Shown: piece by piece, positions 1 to 9,699 of the stretch | Numbering within the stretch: position 1 is the first letter of the stretch | Layout of the letters: each line of letters opens with the position of its first letter | Source of the DNA: Tetrastigma voinierianum | Lineage: Eukaryota > Streptophyta > Magnoliopsida > Vitales > Vitaceae | Reading direction: 5' to 3' | DNA length: 64,000 bases | NCBI GenBank assembly: GCA_016808115.1 | Contig: JAEQBH010007365.1 | Location: 62,001 to 126,000 of the forward strand | Notes under the pieces: generated by a model | Seen by the model: the letters and a program-made list of their open reading frames with translations, nothing else | Told to the model about the DNA's origin: nothing | Database searches by the model: none | Translations under genes and position numbers: made by a program

Positions 1-1289
1 TCACATATCCCTTGAAGGGGAGTTTTGATCAGTCTGAAGATAATCATTTTGTGTTGAGTGACTAGTAAATGCTGTCAATATCAAGTCAAATTATTGCTCC
101 CACCCAGCCATTGAATTTTAGACCTGAAACTATTTGTCACAGCTCCTACATATGGGTAATCACTTAAAGTAATAAACTGGTTATATATCTTGTTCTTGTC
201 ATTTTATTTCTATTTTTTTCTTTTTTTAATCGTAAGGGGGAGGAGGGGCTGATGAAGAAAATTATGAGAAAGGCCTCATAATGAGCAACAAATAACAATT
301 TTTTTTTTTGTGAGAATTAGTCAACCATCCTTGAACCTAAAACACTTCACTGGGGTCATTATTGGATATTTCTATTATCTCTTGGCTATCAACTTAAATT
401 TCAGGAAAAATAGTTAAAAAGAAAAAAAAAAACCCTGATCCTGTAATCTATGTTATGAAGAGAATGAAAGGAGAAATCTCATCCTCAGTGATTTTATTAT
501 TTCTTGGCTAAAGTTAGAACTTCCTCATTATGGTCCTCCTGGAATGGACAAACAGATTGTTAGATTTGGGAATCTTGCCAATGATTGATTTCCTAGATAG
601 TCTTCATCGTGAGTAGAGGTGGTTTTCTGGTTGTTTTGACAGTTTCATGTTTGTTTTTCTTTGTTTTTATTGTAGACTTCCTGTATGCATAGGCTACACA
701 CCTTTTCTTTGGCTCTCTTTAATAGATTTGTTTGTCTGTCAACAGAAAAAAAGAAGAAAAATGATAAACAAAAAAGGACTAAATTTTAGAATATACTTAA
801 ATAGAAGATCAATTATGCCTACCACAGAAGACGCACAATGGAGTCTGTAAACAACATCAAACCCATTGTTTTTGTTGTTATTGATGCTTGGCTGGTTGTT
901 AATCTTTAGAAATTGCCCAATATCCTCAAAAGCGACTTCTCAGAAAAGAATCACATTTGAATGAGAAGGAAACATAAAAACTTTAAAAAGGTCCATATTA
1001 CTTCACCCTCCCTCATGTGCAGCCTCATACCCATACATGGAGAGTCAAACAAACCAAATAGAGTCCTTCGTGGACTTTCAAATCAACAAATGGGGAATAA
1101 ATTGCTGAGAGGTGGTTCGAACCTTGGACCTCCTACCAAACTAAGCTCTGATACCATGTTAAACGACCAACTCTCCTAAAAACTCAAGCTTGTAGGATTT
1201 GATTTTAATATGAATATCATGCCTTTATCATTTATGTTGGATATTTTCAATCTCGACATTAATTGTAATCAGGTTCTTTCTGAATACAG
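1..1289 (+). other. Upstream intronic sequence of the U-box gene
   Basis: This stretch is AT-rich with several poly-A and poly-T runs. I recognise no exon in it. It ends in a good acceptor (AATACAG) directly before an exon of the U-box gene, so at least its right part is intron. The N-terminal U-box and first ARM repeats must lie to the left of the window or in exons I could not identify here. A repeat fragment lies near 1,020-1,200. Confidence 0.55.
1020..1200 (-). repeat. Dispersed repeat fragment with tRNA-like boxes
   Basis: The minus strand carries TGGTATCAGAGC (about 1,145-1,156) and, some 30 bases on, GGTTCGAACC. The second matches an RNA polymerase III B box. The first matches a primer-binding site for initiator tRNA-Met. 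The combination fits a tRNA-related SINE or a fragment of a small LTR element sitting in an intron. The spacing is short for a canonical A-box/B-box pair, so the class is uncertain. Confidence 0.4.
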
Positions 1290-1739
1290 GTACAGATGAT
1301 GTTAAAAAAGAGATGGCTCATCTTGTGGGGAGGATGACCCTGACAAATAGCAGTAAAGAACAAATTGCAAGAAAATGTGCTAAAACTCTTATTCAACTGT
1401 TATCTAAGCCAGAAGGAAGAGCTCCAAGCTTGCAAGCATTGAATAATTTGTCAGTCTTGGAGAGCGATACAACTATTCTTGTTGATTCTGCTGTGGTTTT
1501 CCAGCTCTTACAAGTATTTAATCAGGATGATTCAGAGCTGAAGGAGATGCTGCAGCAACGATTGCAAACATAGTACCCAGCATCCAGGGCGCTAGGAGTG
1601 CATCTATCGACAAGAAAGGATATTTAATACGATCAAGCTCTTGTCGCCGTCTTTTGGGGCTTCCTAGTTCATGTTTCCCCTCAATGTCAAGTATCTATTC
1701 TCCGGATCCTCATGAATTGCGTCTTCTCCCAGGCTTCAG
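1290..1739 (+). CDS. U-box domain-containing protein 43/44-like, internal exon (two compensating frameshifts)
   Basis: This exon encodes armadillo repeats of a plant U-box E3 ubiquitin ligase of the PUB43/PUB44 (SAUL1) type, which transfers ubiquitin to target proteins in the cytosol or at the plasma membrane. It starts after an AG acceptor and ends at CTTCAG before GT at 1,740. Readable segments are MAHLVGRMTLTNSSKEQIAR, then DAAATIANIV in another frame from 1,546, then VSPQCQVSILRIL from 1,673, back in the first frame. One base is therefore missing near 1,545 and one is extra before 1,673. The last codon is split and joins the next exon as Glu. The family assignment comes from recalled conservation of these segments. 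The shifts may be sequencing errors or real damage. Confidence 0.75.
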
Positions 1740-2125
1740 GTGTTTCCTTGCTCTCTACTTGAAGTTTGCTTTTTAATTTTTTCATCCCTGTCCCTGCCTT
1801 CATGCATGGATTTTGGAAACCAACTTTTTTAATTCCTGGTGGATTCTTAAGATGTTGAGTTTTGTAGAACACATTTAAAGTCATGGTGTCACTGTGTCCA
1901 CACTGTTTTCTTGTCTCAGGCTCCAATTGCTGAAATTGAGAATGAGAGATCATGAAAATAAATGTTTTCATGAGTCCTTAACCTCGTAGATATAAGCATG
2001 ATTTTTTTCCTACAGTTGTAGTTGGGAATAGCTGCTTCTTTTTGCATAAAATATATACCTCTAGAACTCATTCCTCTCTCTCTCTCTCTCTCTCTCTCTC
2101 CTTTTCTTTTTTCTTTTTTTTGCAG
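1740..2125 (+). other. Intron of the U-box gene with a (CT)n microsatellite
   Basis: The intron has a GT donor at 1,740 and a TTTGCAG acceptor ending at 2,125. A CT dinucleotide run at about 2,074-2,101 is followed by a T-rich stretch that can serve as the polypyrimidine tract. The split codon is restored exactly across it, which supports both splice sites. Confidence 0.8.
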
Positions 2126-3243
2126 AGTCAGTAGTTACTCATATAAAGTCTGGGGATGGCATCGGATCCATTATGCCATTTCTTGAGCACCCAGAAGTTG
2201 AACATAGAATTTATGCTTTCAGGCTTACAAGGATACTCTCTGCAACGTTTGGCGAAGATTTAGCTAACGAGCTGAACCTTGCTGACAAGCTTCCCTTGTT
2301 TAAAGACAAACTACTCGACAACCAATCCACAGATGGTGAAAGATCCGATGCTGCCTGCATACTGGCTAACCTTCCCCTCTCAGAAGATGACGTAAAATCA
2401 GTTCTAGGCTCTAGTTTTGTGAGATGGACTGTTGTTACTCTCAAAGATCGTCTCCGCGGCAGCGCCAACTGGAGAACTTCTAGGTCCTCCTCTTTCTTGG
2501 AGGAAGGACTTCTCGGCCTCCTACTCCACTTTACTCAGAATCCTGATCCACAAACTGTTAGCATCGTCAAGGAGCATTCCCTCATGAATATTTTCTGTGA
2601 GTTGCTCAACTTCCATATGAAACCAAGAGTTAAACAGCTAGCTGCCCTTGGATTGAAAAACTTGTCGGATTCCCGAAAAACAATAATCAGCTCTGGGGAC
2701 TTAGAAGTGCAACTTCCCCGTGGCCTCTGCTCTTCCTTCGTGTTCAATTGTTGGAACAGGCCTCCAGAACTGCTAGTGTGTGCCATACACAACGTTTCAT
2801 GCGAAGAAGATATTCAGTTTTGCCTTCTTAGAAGCAATTGCATTAAGCCCTTGGTAGATCTTCTAACAGACGAGGACACCAATGTCCAAATTGCTGCAGT
2901 AGAAGCACTTTCTACTCTCATAATAGATTCTTCCAACAACAACTTCAAGAAATCTGTGGATGAGCTTGAACATCAGGGTGTGGTTGAAGCTGCCATAACG
3001 CTTTTTACAGAAGTTCGCCCTGGTATTCTTCAAGAGAGGCTGCTTTGGATGATCGAGAGAATATTAAGAGTGGATAGCAACGTTAAACACTCGCTGAACC
3101 AGTCTCTCGTCAGGGCGTTGGTAGAAGCCTTTAGGCATGGCAATGCCAATGCAAAGAGACATGCCCAGGATGCTCTTACCAACCTCAAACAGTTATCAGG
3201 AGCCAGCGGAAAGAACTCGAGTCAATCTCGTCCTCGCCGTTAG
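2126..3243 (+). CDS. U-box domain-containing protein 43/44-like, last exon
   Basis: This is a clean open exon of about 372 codons ending in TAG, encoding the C-terminal ARM-repeat region. It begins ESVVTHIKSGDG and continues with MPFLEHPEVEHRIYAFRLTR. Later segments LLDNQSTDGERSDAACILAN and CIKPLVDLLTDEDTNVQIAA are typical ARM helices. The tail HAQDALTNLKQLSGASGK followed by a basic, Ser-rich end is the hallmark C-terminus of PUB43/44 proteins. ARM repeats bind substrates, while the catalytic U-box is outside this window. In contrast to everything to its right, no frameshift is seen, so this host exon looks functional. Confidence 0.9.
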
Positions 3244-3618
3244 CTACTGACACTCTACAGGTTTGGTTCAATTCTACAATGTCTATGTTGTATCATTCAT
3301 GCCAAAATCCTTTGTTGTATATTTGTCACGGTGGCCTAGTTTTGCATTCATTATCACATAAGAAGCAAAAGTATTCACCTCATTATGAAGCATAGAAACT
3401 GATTTAGTTTTTCTTTCCTTTGTGAAAAAATAAAAAATAAAAAAAGGTTTTTGTTACATGTTCTAACCGTGATTCACTGAAATGTGAAAAAAAAAAAGTG
3501 TCATTGATCCAAAAAGTTTGTTAAAAAAGAAAAAAAAAAAAGAACTTCCAACTATTCACTATTCATCGTGATATTTCAATAAATTAATATCCAACTATTT
3601 AAAAAATCACTAACAAAA
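3244..3618 (+). other. 3' flank of the U-box gene
   Basis: This is an AT-rich tail after the stop codon. It contains AATAAAAAATAAA near 3,428, a plausible polyadenylation region, and several A-runs up to about 3,541. I see no gene in it. It separates the U-box gene from the end of the DUF295 gene on the opposite strand, so the two genes converge. Confidence 0.5.
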
Positions 3619-3906
3619 TCAAAATTCAACCCAACTTCGACTTACAACAGGACAAGATCGAAGCATTGAAATATTACGATATTTTAAGTCATAAATATAG
3701 AGATGTCCCCTTTTAGAAAAGTAGATAGAATTACTCAGAATCCCACTTTTACTCCTATCCTCGATAATGAAACAACACTTGTAATAGTCATCACATGAAA
3801 ATAAAAATATTGTTTGATTGTCGGTATATACTTCAGAGGTAGAATTTGAATTTTTCAAAAATGAGCCAGCGATGAAATTATCGATATAGTATAAGGTTTG
3901 CATACT
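3619..3906 (-). pseudogene. DUF295 F-box-like gene, C-terminal fragment
   Basis: Read on the minus strand this encodes QTLYYIDNFIAGSF, then GILSNSIYFSKRGHLYIYDL and a stop at 3,619. The pattern N-S-I-Y-F followed by Y-I-Y-D-L is the usual C-terminal end of plant DUF295 / SKIP23-like F-box proteins, which are thought to act as SCF ubiquitin-ligase adaptors. The rest of the gene continues at 6,288-6,879, beyond an LTR insertion. The family call is from motif recall and the function is inferred. Confidence 0.6.
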
Positions 3907-6287
3907 TGAAAATTTTCTAAATTTGGCGGACCGTCGAAAGCGAACATCGTTGGATTCGTTCTTGTGAAAATGCAGTTATCTGACGAATTTTTGTTGGTCT
4001 GAGCCAATCAGTTTTCACGAATTTTGGGATGACGGTTGTTGGTAAAACTAACCGAATTTTGGGAAATAATTTAAATAAGTTAGTTTGAAATAATTTGAGC
4101 TTGAATCGGAATGAATCATCGTTACGGGGTAAGAGATAGACCGACGAATTAGAGGGACACATGTGGCGCGATGTGAGTCACTTACTTAAGCCTTAAATGA
4201 GGGCTTGAGGGGCAAAGAGGGAAAAAGATCTCATTTTCTCGGTTCTTGTCCGAGAGAGAGAGAGAGAAAGAGACCAAGACTTCTCTCTACGCTCTACGAG
4301 ATTCCATCGGTCGGAATTCATCGAGCAAAGAGTGAAAGTTCATCTACTCGATGAGGGTTACGCGTGAGTATCAAAAAAAGGAATGATTTTGACGAAGATC
4401 CAAAAGAGGAGATTTGGGGGAAATCGAAGTTCTCGAGTTTAGGAGGGGTTCTCGGGACCTCCTACCAGTTAGACTACGCTTCAAAAGGTAGGGATCCTTC
4501 TTACTATGGTTTTAGTCTCAATCTTTTTGCCTAGGCAAAGGTAAGTTTCTCTTAGGCGAAGGTAAGTTTCTCTTAGGCGAAGGGGTTTGCCAAGGCGAGA
4601 GGGAGAAGCCGCCTAACTCAAGTTTTGTTCTGCCTCGCCTGGGGCGAAGGAAGGTCCGCCTAAACGACTGAAAGGTTGGGAGCATGTCACAATCCCCCAT
4701 TTGTGGCGGGATTTGGGGCACGTTTTTACTTGAAGGCTGTATGGCTTGGTTACGGGTTGTTGTGTGGACTGTTTTGTGGGCATTAAACATGCCACAATGG
4801 GTCTTGAAGGTGAAGGATGTTATTACTTGCCTTTGTAATAGCATGCTTGGTTATTGTTGCTTGATTGAATATTGATATGTGTGTTATGTATTGACATTGA
4901 AATGATTGTTTGATGAAAATTATATGGTTGTAATATAGTTATCCATGATACATGGTTTAATGTATGAGTTAAGTGTCCATATGACATTCATTACATATGA
5001 GGCATGAAATTGACATGCAGTGGCGCATCGCATTACGTATGCGAGGACATCGCATATGGTGGTGTGAGTGCATGGTTCTTGATCAAAGCACTTCTTTAGT
5101 GTTTGATAGGTGAGCTGCATGCAGGTTGGACGAAGTCAGCAGTATAGGTACATGAAAGGAAGAAAACTTGTGTCGGGTAATAGCGAAGGCTGGAATACCT
5201 CCCGGGTGAAAGGCAGGGTAGTTCGAACACTCTTACGGTGAAAGTTCAAAAAGTGTTGGAAGGCGTGCTGAGCTTGTGATGAGACCCTAAAAATTCGCTA
5301 CCCACAAAAGACACATGATTTTGTATATGAAATGTTGTTTGGAGTGTAACATCCAACGAGTTTTGGTTTATAAACAAAGACTTTTGTTTTGAAAATGATC
5401 TTTGGATGTAATCCATCAATGATGGATTTTTCACACATTGGGATCACATTGTGTGGAGGGAATCGGTAAGGACTTGGGGCATGGGACATGAGTGAATCTT
5501 CATTTTATTTCATGGTATGGATTTAAATCACACATTGGCATTTCATTGTGTGGTGAGAGTCGGTAAGGACTTGGTGTATGGTGCATGGCCGAGTCTCACC
5601 TCATTATGTGTAATGGCACAGGATTCAATCTAAATTGTGCATTCTACTTGGAGTTGTTGTCGATCATGTGAATTGCCAAAGGTGAACATTGTCGTTACAT
5701 TGTGTGGTGAGAATCGGTAAAGACTTGTGTATGATGCTTGGATGAGTCTTACTTATCCATAGCGCGGTGGCGTCAGTATGGGTATCACGATAACCTAGGG
5801 TTTGATGGGATCGATACCCGGCCGCGACTTGGTGTCAGCGTAGGTATCCCGATTATAGGGCTTATATGTCGGATACCAGCGTCATAGCTTGGTATCGTGA
5901 ATTGTTAAGTGTAAGCATTGTATGTGCACTTAGGTGGGGAGTAGCCTCTACAGGAATTTTACTCTATTAGGCTTATCTCATCCTATATGGGCAAAACATT
6001 TCAGATGCAGGGCAAGAGCCGGTGGGCGGCTCTTATCCGGAACCACGAGTATGAAGAAAACCGACATATGGCATGTGAAATATTTTTGAAAATTAAATGT
6101 TTGGAACAAACTAGTTCAAACATGTAAATGATGTAATAAAGTTGTAATTAAACTCTTATGGATTATTGTATAATAACCTTGTATTTTAAATCATGGGTCT
6201 TTATCATGGGACTCAACAGTGTGGTGTTAACGGATATTTTACCGGTTGATGGTGGATCAACGGACCCTCGGGTTTAAGGATGTCACA
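3907..6287 (+). mobile_element. Lone chromovirus-type LTR inserted in the DUF295 gene
   Basis: A block of about 2.4 kb interrupts the DUF295 reading frame. It ends in GGATGTCACA, the terminus typical of Ty3/Gypsy chromovirus LTRs, and TGAAAATTTT at 3,907 is the likeliest start. A GA-rich leader at about 4,250-4,275 and the pyrimidine-poor tail suggest + orientation. No gag or pol is attached, so a solo LTR left by recombination is the simplest reading. CGATAT occurs just outside both ends (3,882 and 6,288), but it is 20 bases from the preferred left end. The target-site duplication is therefore unresolved. Confidence 0.6.
5430..5910 (+). repeat. Short tandem sub-repeats inside the LTR
   Basis: Imperfect units contain ACATTGTGTGG, then GAATCGGTAAGGACTTG, and recur at about 5,450, 5,550 and 5,700. 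They are followed by shorter units built on GATACC and GGTATC between 5,770 and 5,910. Internal repeats of this kind are common in long plant LTRs. Confidence 0.6.
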
Positions 6288-6879
6288 CGATATCATCTAC
6301 TTCTTCTCATGTCTTTTTGTAAAATTAGCTCAAAAAATTTCAAAATCTAAAACTCTTCCACATTCATAAGACAAATGAATAAGTTTGAATAAGTTTGAAC
6401 AAGTACCATAAGTTCATTGCAAGATGCGACCATATAATATTTCCAAGGCAAAGAGAAGTGTCGTTGAGAACGTAGATTCTTTTCGATAATTAAATTTTCA
6501 AATTGCACCAGTAAAGCTGGATACTTCTTCGTCATTACAAGCTTCCCATGATGTGTTAACTGGAGGACCATTAACAGAATGCCTTGATCTTACCATCAAC
6601 GTTGGTTGTGGAAGTTGAATATTCTCCATTGAATAAAGATTTATCAAAGAATAATGGTCCATGTTCAAATCTTCTAGCAACAACCATCTAACAACATATC
6701 CATTTATTTGCATCTCAAGAATTAGCTTGACATAATAACGGCTTTCGGAGATACTAGCTATAAAATGTTTGTCTCCGCTTATGTTTTCCATGATAAAAAA
6801 TAAGCCAAGGATGTGATTGAGGAATCACAAGAGGTCTTAAATAACTAAGTAGTAAATCCTTACTATTAGTCTCTTCCAT
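6288..6879 (-). pseudogene. DUF295 F-box-like gene, N-terminal and central part
   Basis: A start codon at 6,879 (minus) opens MEETNSKDLLLSYLRPLVIP followed by SHPWLIFYHGK, the conserved beginning of the DUF295 region. After a frame change come ISESRYYVKL, WLLLEDL and INLYSMENIQLPQP. After another comes YYMVASCNELMVLVQ, then ELILQKDMRRS at the junction with the LTR. The order agrees with DUF295 proteins. No clear F-box precedes it, as in several truncated family members. At least three frameshifts plus the LTR insertion make it non-functional as written. Confidence 0.65.
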
Positions 6880-7945
6880 CCCGAAAAATAATTTTAAAAA
6901 AATTTATTGCTTAGGTCAAAAAATGATAATATACCAAAGAGTCAAGTAGCAAGATATAACATGTATTTCTTATAATATTAGGTTTGTGTTGAAATGTTTG
7001 AGGACTTATACTATATAAAGAGTAACATTAATGTCTATGATTGCGAAGTTGTTTGGCTAGAGGTGTTAAAAGAAAAAAGAAAAAAAAATATTTTAATTAG
7101 ATAAAGGAAAATACTTACTTCTAAACCTTTAAAAATTATTCAATAATTAAAGAAAATAAAGAAATACAACTTTCATCTCAATCAATTCTATTGATGTTTT
7201 ATATGTTTTTTTCCTCTTATAAAACGACGGAGATAAGTCTAATTCAGTCGATTCAAAGCGTTAGGCCAAGTATTAGGGGGGGGGAAGACTAGGCTTCAAA
7301 ACTTATTGAGAGCATATTATTATAAGGACAAATGAATAGTTTTCAAAAAAAAAAAAAAAAAGGAGATATTTTCAAAATAGAAAAACAAATAAAAAAAAAC
7401 TTATGGAGATAGCCTAAAATCTCATTACAAGATAATAAATGCAAAATTCTTCCCTTATCAACTACAATCATATATTGAAATATTTGATAAGCAAAATAAA
7501 GAAAAAAAAATTGATGAGGCTAAGAGGAATCAAAATAACTCATGAATTGTATTTATTTATAAGTTTTTATTTTTTAAAATATTTGTTCACTATGTTTATT
7601 TTATTTTTACTTATATCCAAACAATTTCCAAACTTACCTTTCGATTATCATATTACTTAGTATTTCAAATACTTCAATTCCAAGTTGTAATATTTGCCTA
7701 CTTTTTTGGATTTACTAAGTATCAAAAGCTCACAAAAGCGGACAATTGAATATGTAAATGGGATGATTGAAATATCTTCTAACTCAATCAGAGGTCTCGA
7801 GTTCGAGTCATAAGAATACAGTTTTGATATGTGGTAAAGTTTTATCATCCTTATGGTCCATCCTGATACCTCATGGTCTGACAAAAAAAAACTATAAGCA
7901 GATAAACAAATGGAAATCTCATTTAAAATTTCATTCCCTAATCTT

Positions 7946-7991
<46 letters not shown>

Positions 7992-7995
7992 CTCT

Positions 7996-8032
<37 letters not shown>

Positions 8033-8486
8033 TACAAAAAGACAATAACTAAAAAATCACCTAAAAAAGGTTGATTCTTTGTCAAAGAACAACCAAAATG
8101 GACTTATAGTAATTCATATCCACAAAACTAAGAGAAAAAAAAAAAAAAGGCAATGAAAGTGAGATAGGCCTTTAAGAGGAGAGAAAACCAAGTGGATGAA
8201 TGAATGGATTTTTTGGACTAGTAAATAGATAAATAATGTAAGCTGATGTTTTTTCTTTCTACCTTTTATGTGTTTATTTTCTAAATCAGTGAAACCAATT
8301 GGAACATAAGGAAGTATAACGAGAGTTTGAGTTTGTTTTGTTTTAATTTCTATTTTATTTTAAATTAGAAAACAAGATATATAGATATTTCCATTTAAAT
8401 AATTATTATTATTATTTTTGGTGTGTTTCTACTTTTGATCTTTATGTTTCTTCTTAAAAAAAAAAAAACTTTAAATTGGGATTTTA
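6880..8486. other. AT-rich intergenic sequence
   Basis: No gene is seen. The stretch is poly-A/T rich, with an A-run at 7,348-7,362, a G-run near 7,276 and a large TA microsatellite. Short open frames here lack any recognisable motif. Confidence 0.6.
7950..8032. repeat. (TA)n microsatellite, interrupted
   Basis: Two uninterrupted TA runs, about 7,950-7,990 and 8,004-8,032, are separated by a short AT-rich spacer. Confidence 0.95.
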
Positions 8487-8491
8487 CTTAA
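8487..8491. repeat. Target-site duplication of element A, left copy
   Basis: CTTAA lies directly before the TGATGATGC terminus of element A. The same five bases follow its other end at 21,333-21,337. Confidence 0.85.
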
Positions 8492-9237
8492 TGATGATGC
8501 ATTTTCAGCCCAGGCGGGGTGGAGCGTGTGGGCTTAGTTAGATGGGATCAAAATTTCTTTGATGAAATTGGGCAATGGGATCTTTGAATGCGCCGATTTG
8601 AGTGGGATCGGCTGCAGGGCTGATTTGCGACGGTTGAAGGTATCGCTCCTCTGCAAAAACAAGAATGAAAGGGGGTCGGCGAGGCTTAGCGGGTGGCGCT
8701 CACGATGCCCTAAGTGGTTTACGAGGAAAGAAACGCGGCTGGCAAATGATGATGTGTGTTTTGCGTGCCTTTCATCGATGGGGTGGCCTTGTATTTTATA
8801 GTAGATGTTCGACCGGTTTGGATGGTGATTAGGATTTTCCCATTGGATGGGAGTATCTCTTACGTGTTATCGATATGATTTTGGTAATGGATATAGAAAA
8901 GAAGCGATTTACTTGGGATAATATTCTTTCCTTATTGGGGATCAGGTTGATGATCTAATATTGTCTTTCTTTCACTTATTTGTGAAATTTGGCTGGACTT
9001 GCGGAATAATATATTGTGGGGCCAATACATTTTACGTACTGTGGGAGACTTTCCATGGTGGTGCTTTGGCCGTCGGGTTGAAGCGCTATTTTGGTGGCAC
9101 GAGCTTGGATGTTGGTGAGAAGACTAAATGGCTCGATGGGCATCTCCCTTGGGGTTTAGTGGACGGGCCTGTGTTTCGTTGGACTAGCCTGCCTCTTGGA
9201 AGGCTGTGGTGGGCCGTGAGCCTTATTTTGAACCACA
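8492..9237 (-). repeat. 3' LTR of element A
   Basis: It aligns along its length with 20,572-21,332, sharing for example CTCTGCAAAAACAAGAA, GGGTGGCCTTGTAT and ATGGATATAGAAA. Its outer end begins TGATGATGC. Its inner end reads AACCACA rather than AACCCTATCA as in the partner, so the first few bases of this LTR differ from the 5' LTR. Confidence 0.85.
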
Positions 9238-9699
9238 TCGGTTGGCCCAGCCCTTGTGTCACGGTGTCACGTGGGCAGGGCATGCGTGTCTCGCCCGGTC
9301 GCGACTTCCGCGTGTGCGCTCGAAGTGGATTAGTTAGGGCTTGGTGTTGTCATTTGTCTTGTGACAATGATGACTCTTGGTTTCGAATTAACTCATTTCT
9401 CCTATTCCTTTAGGTTTCCTTTGTTCTCTCGCGAGACATCCTACATCTGTGCCTTGCTCTGGGACCTTTTCTTTGCCTTTAGCGAGTTCGGACTCCCTTC
9501 TCTCTTAGTCTTCTGTCTGAGCCTTTTTGTGCAGAGTCTTTCTCTGTTGTCTTTCTTGGGATAATCTTTTCTGTCATATTTCTGGGTCCACTGCGTCTTT
9601 GTTTTCTTGATTTCTTTCCAAGCGATAAGACGAGTTGTTTGGGTTGGCTGAATTTTGTTTTCAGGCTGAATTTTGTTTTCATTATCCCCCTTTCATTTG

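Noticed and set aside
1687..1971. Open frame on the minus strand overlapping the U-box exon and intron
   Set aside because: It is the shadow of a coding exon and an intron, with no known motif.
8559..9413. Plus-strand open frames of 80 and 150 codons
   Set aside because: They lie inside or beside the 3' LTR of element A. Homology to the other LTR is at the DNA level, and the frame is not kept.
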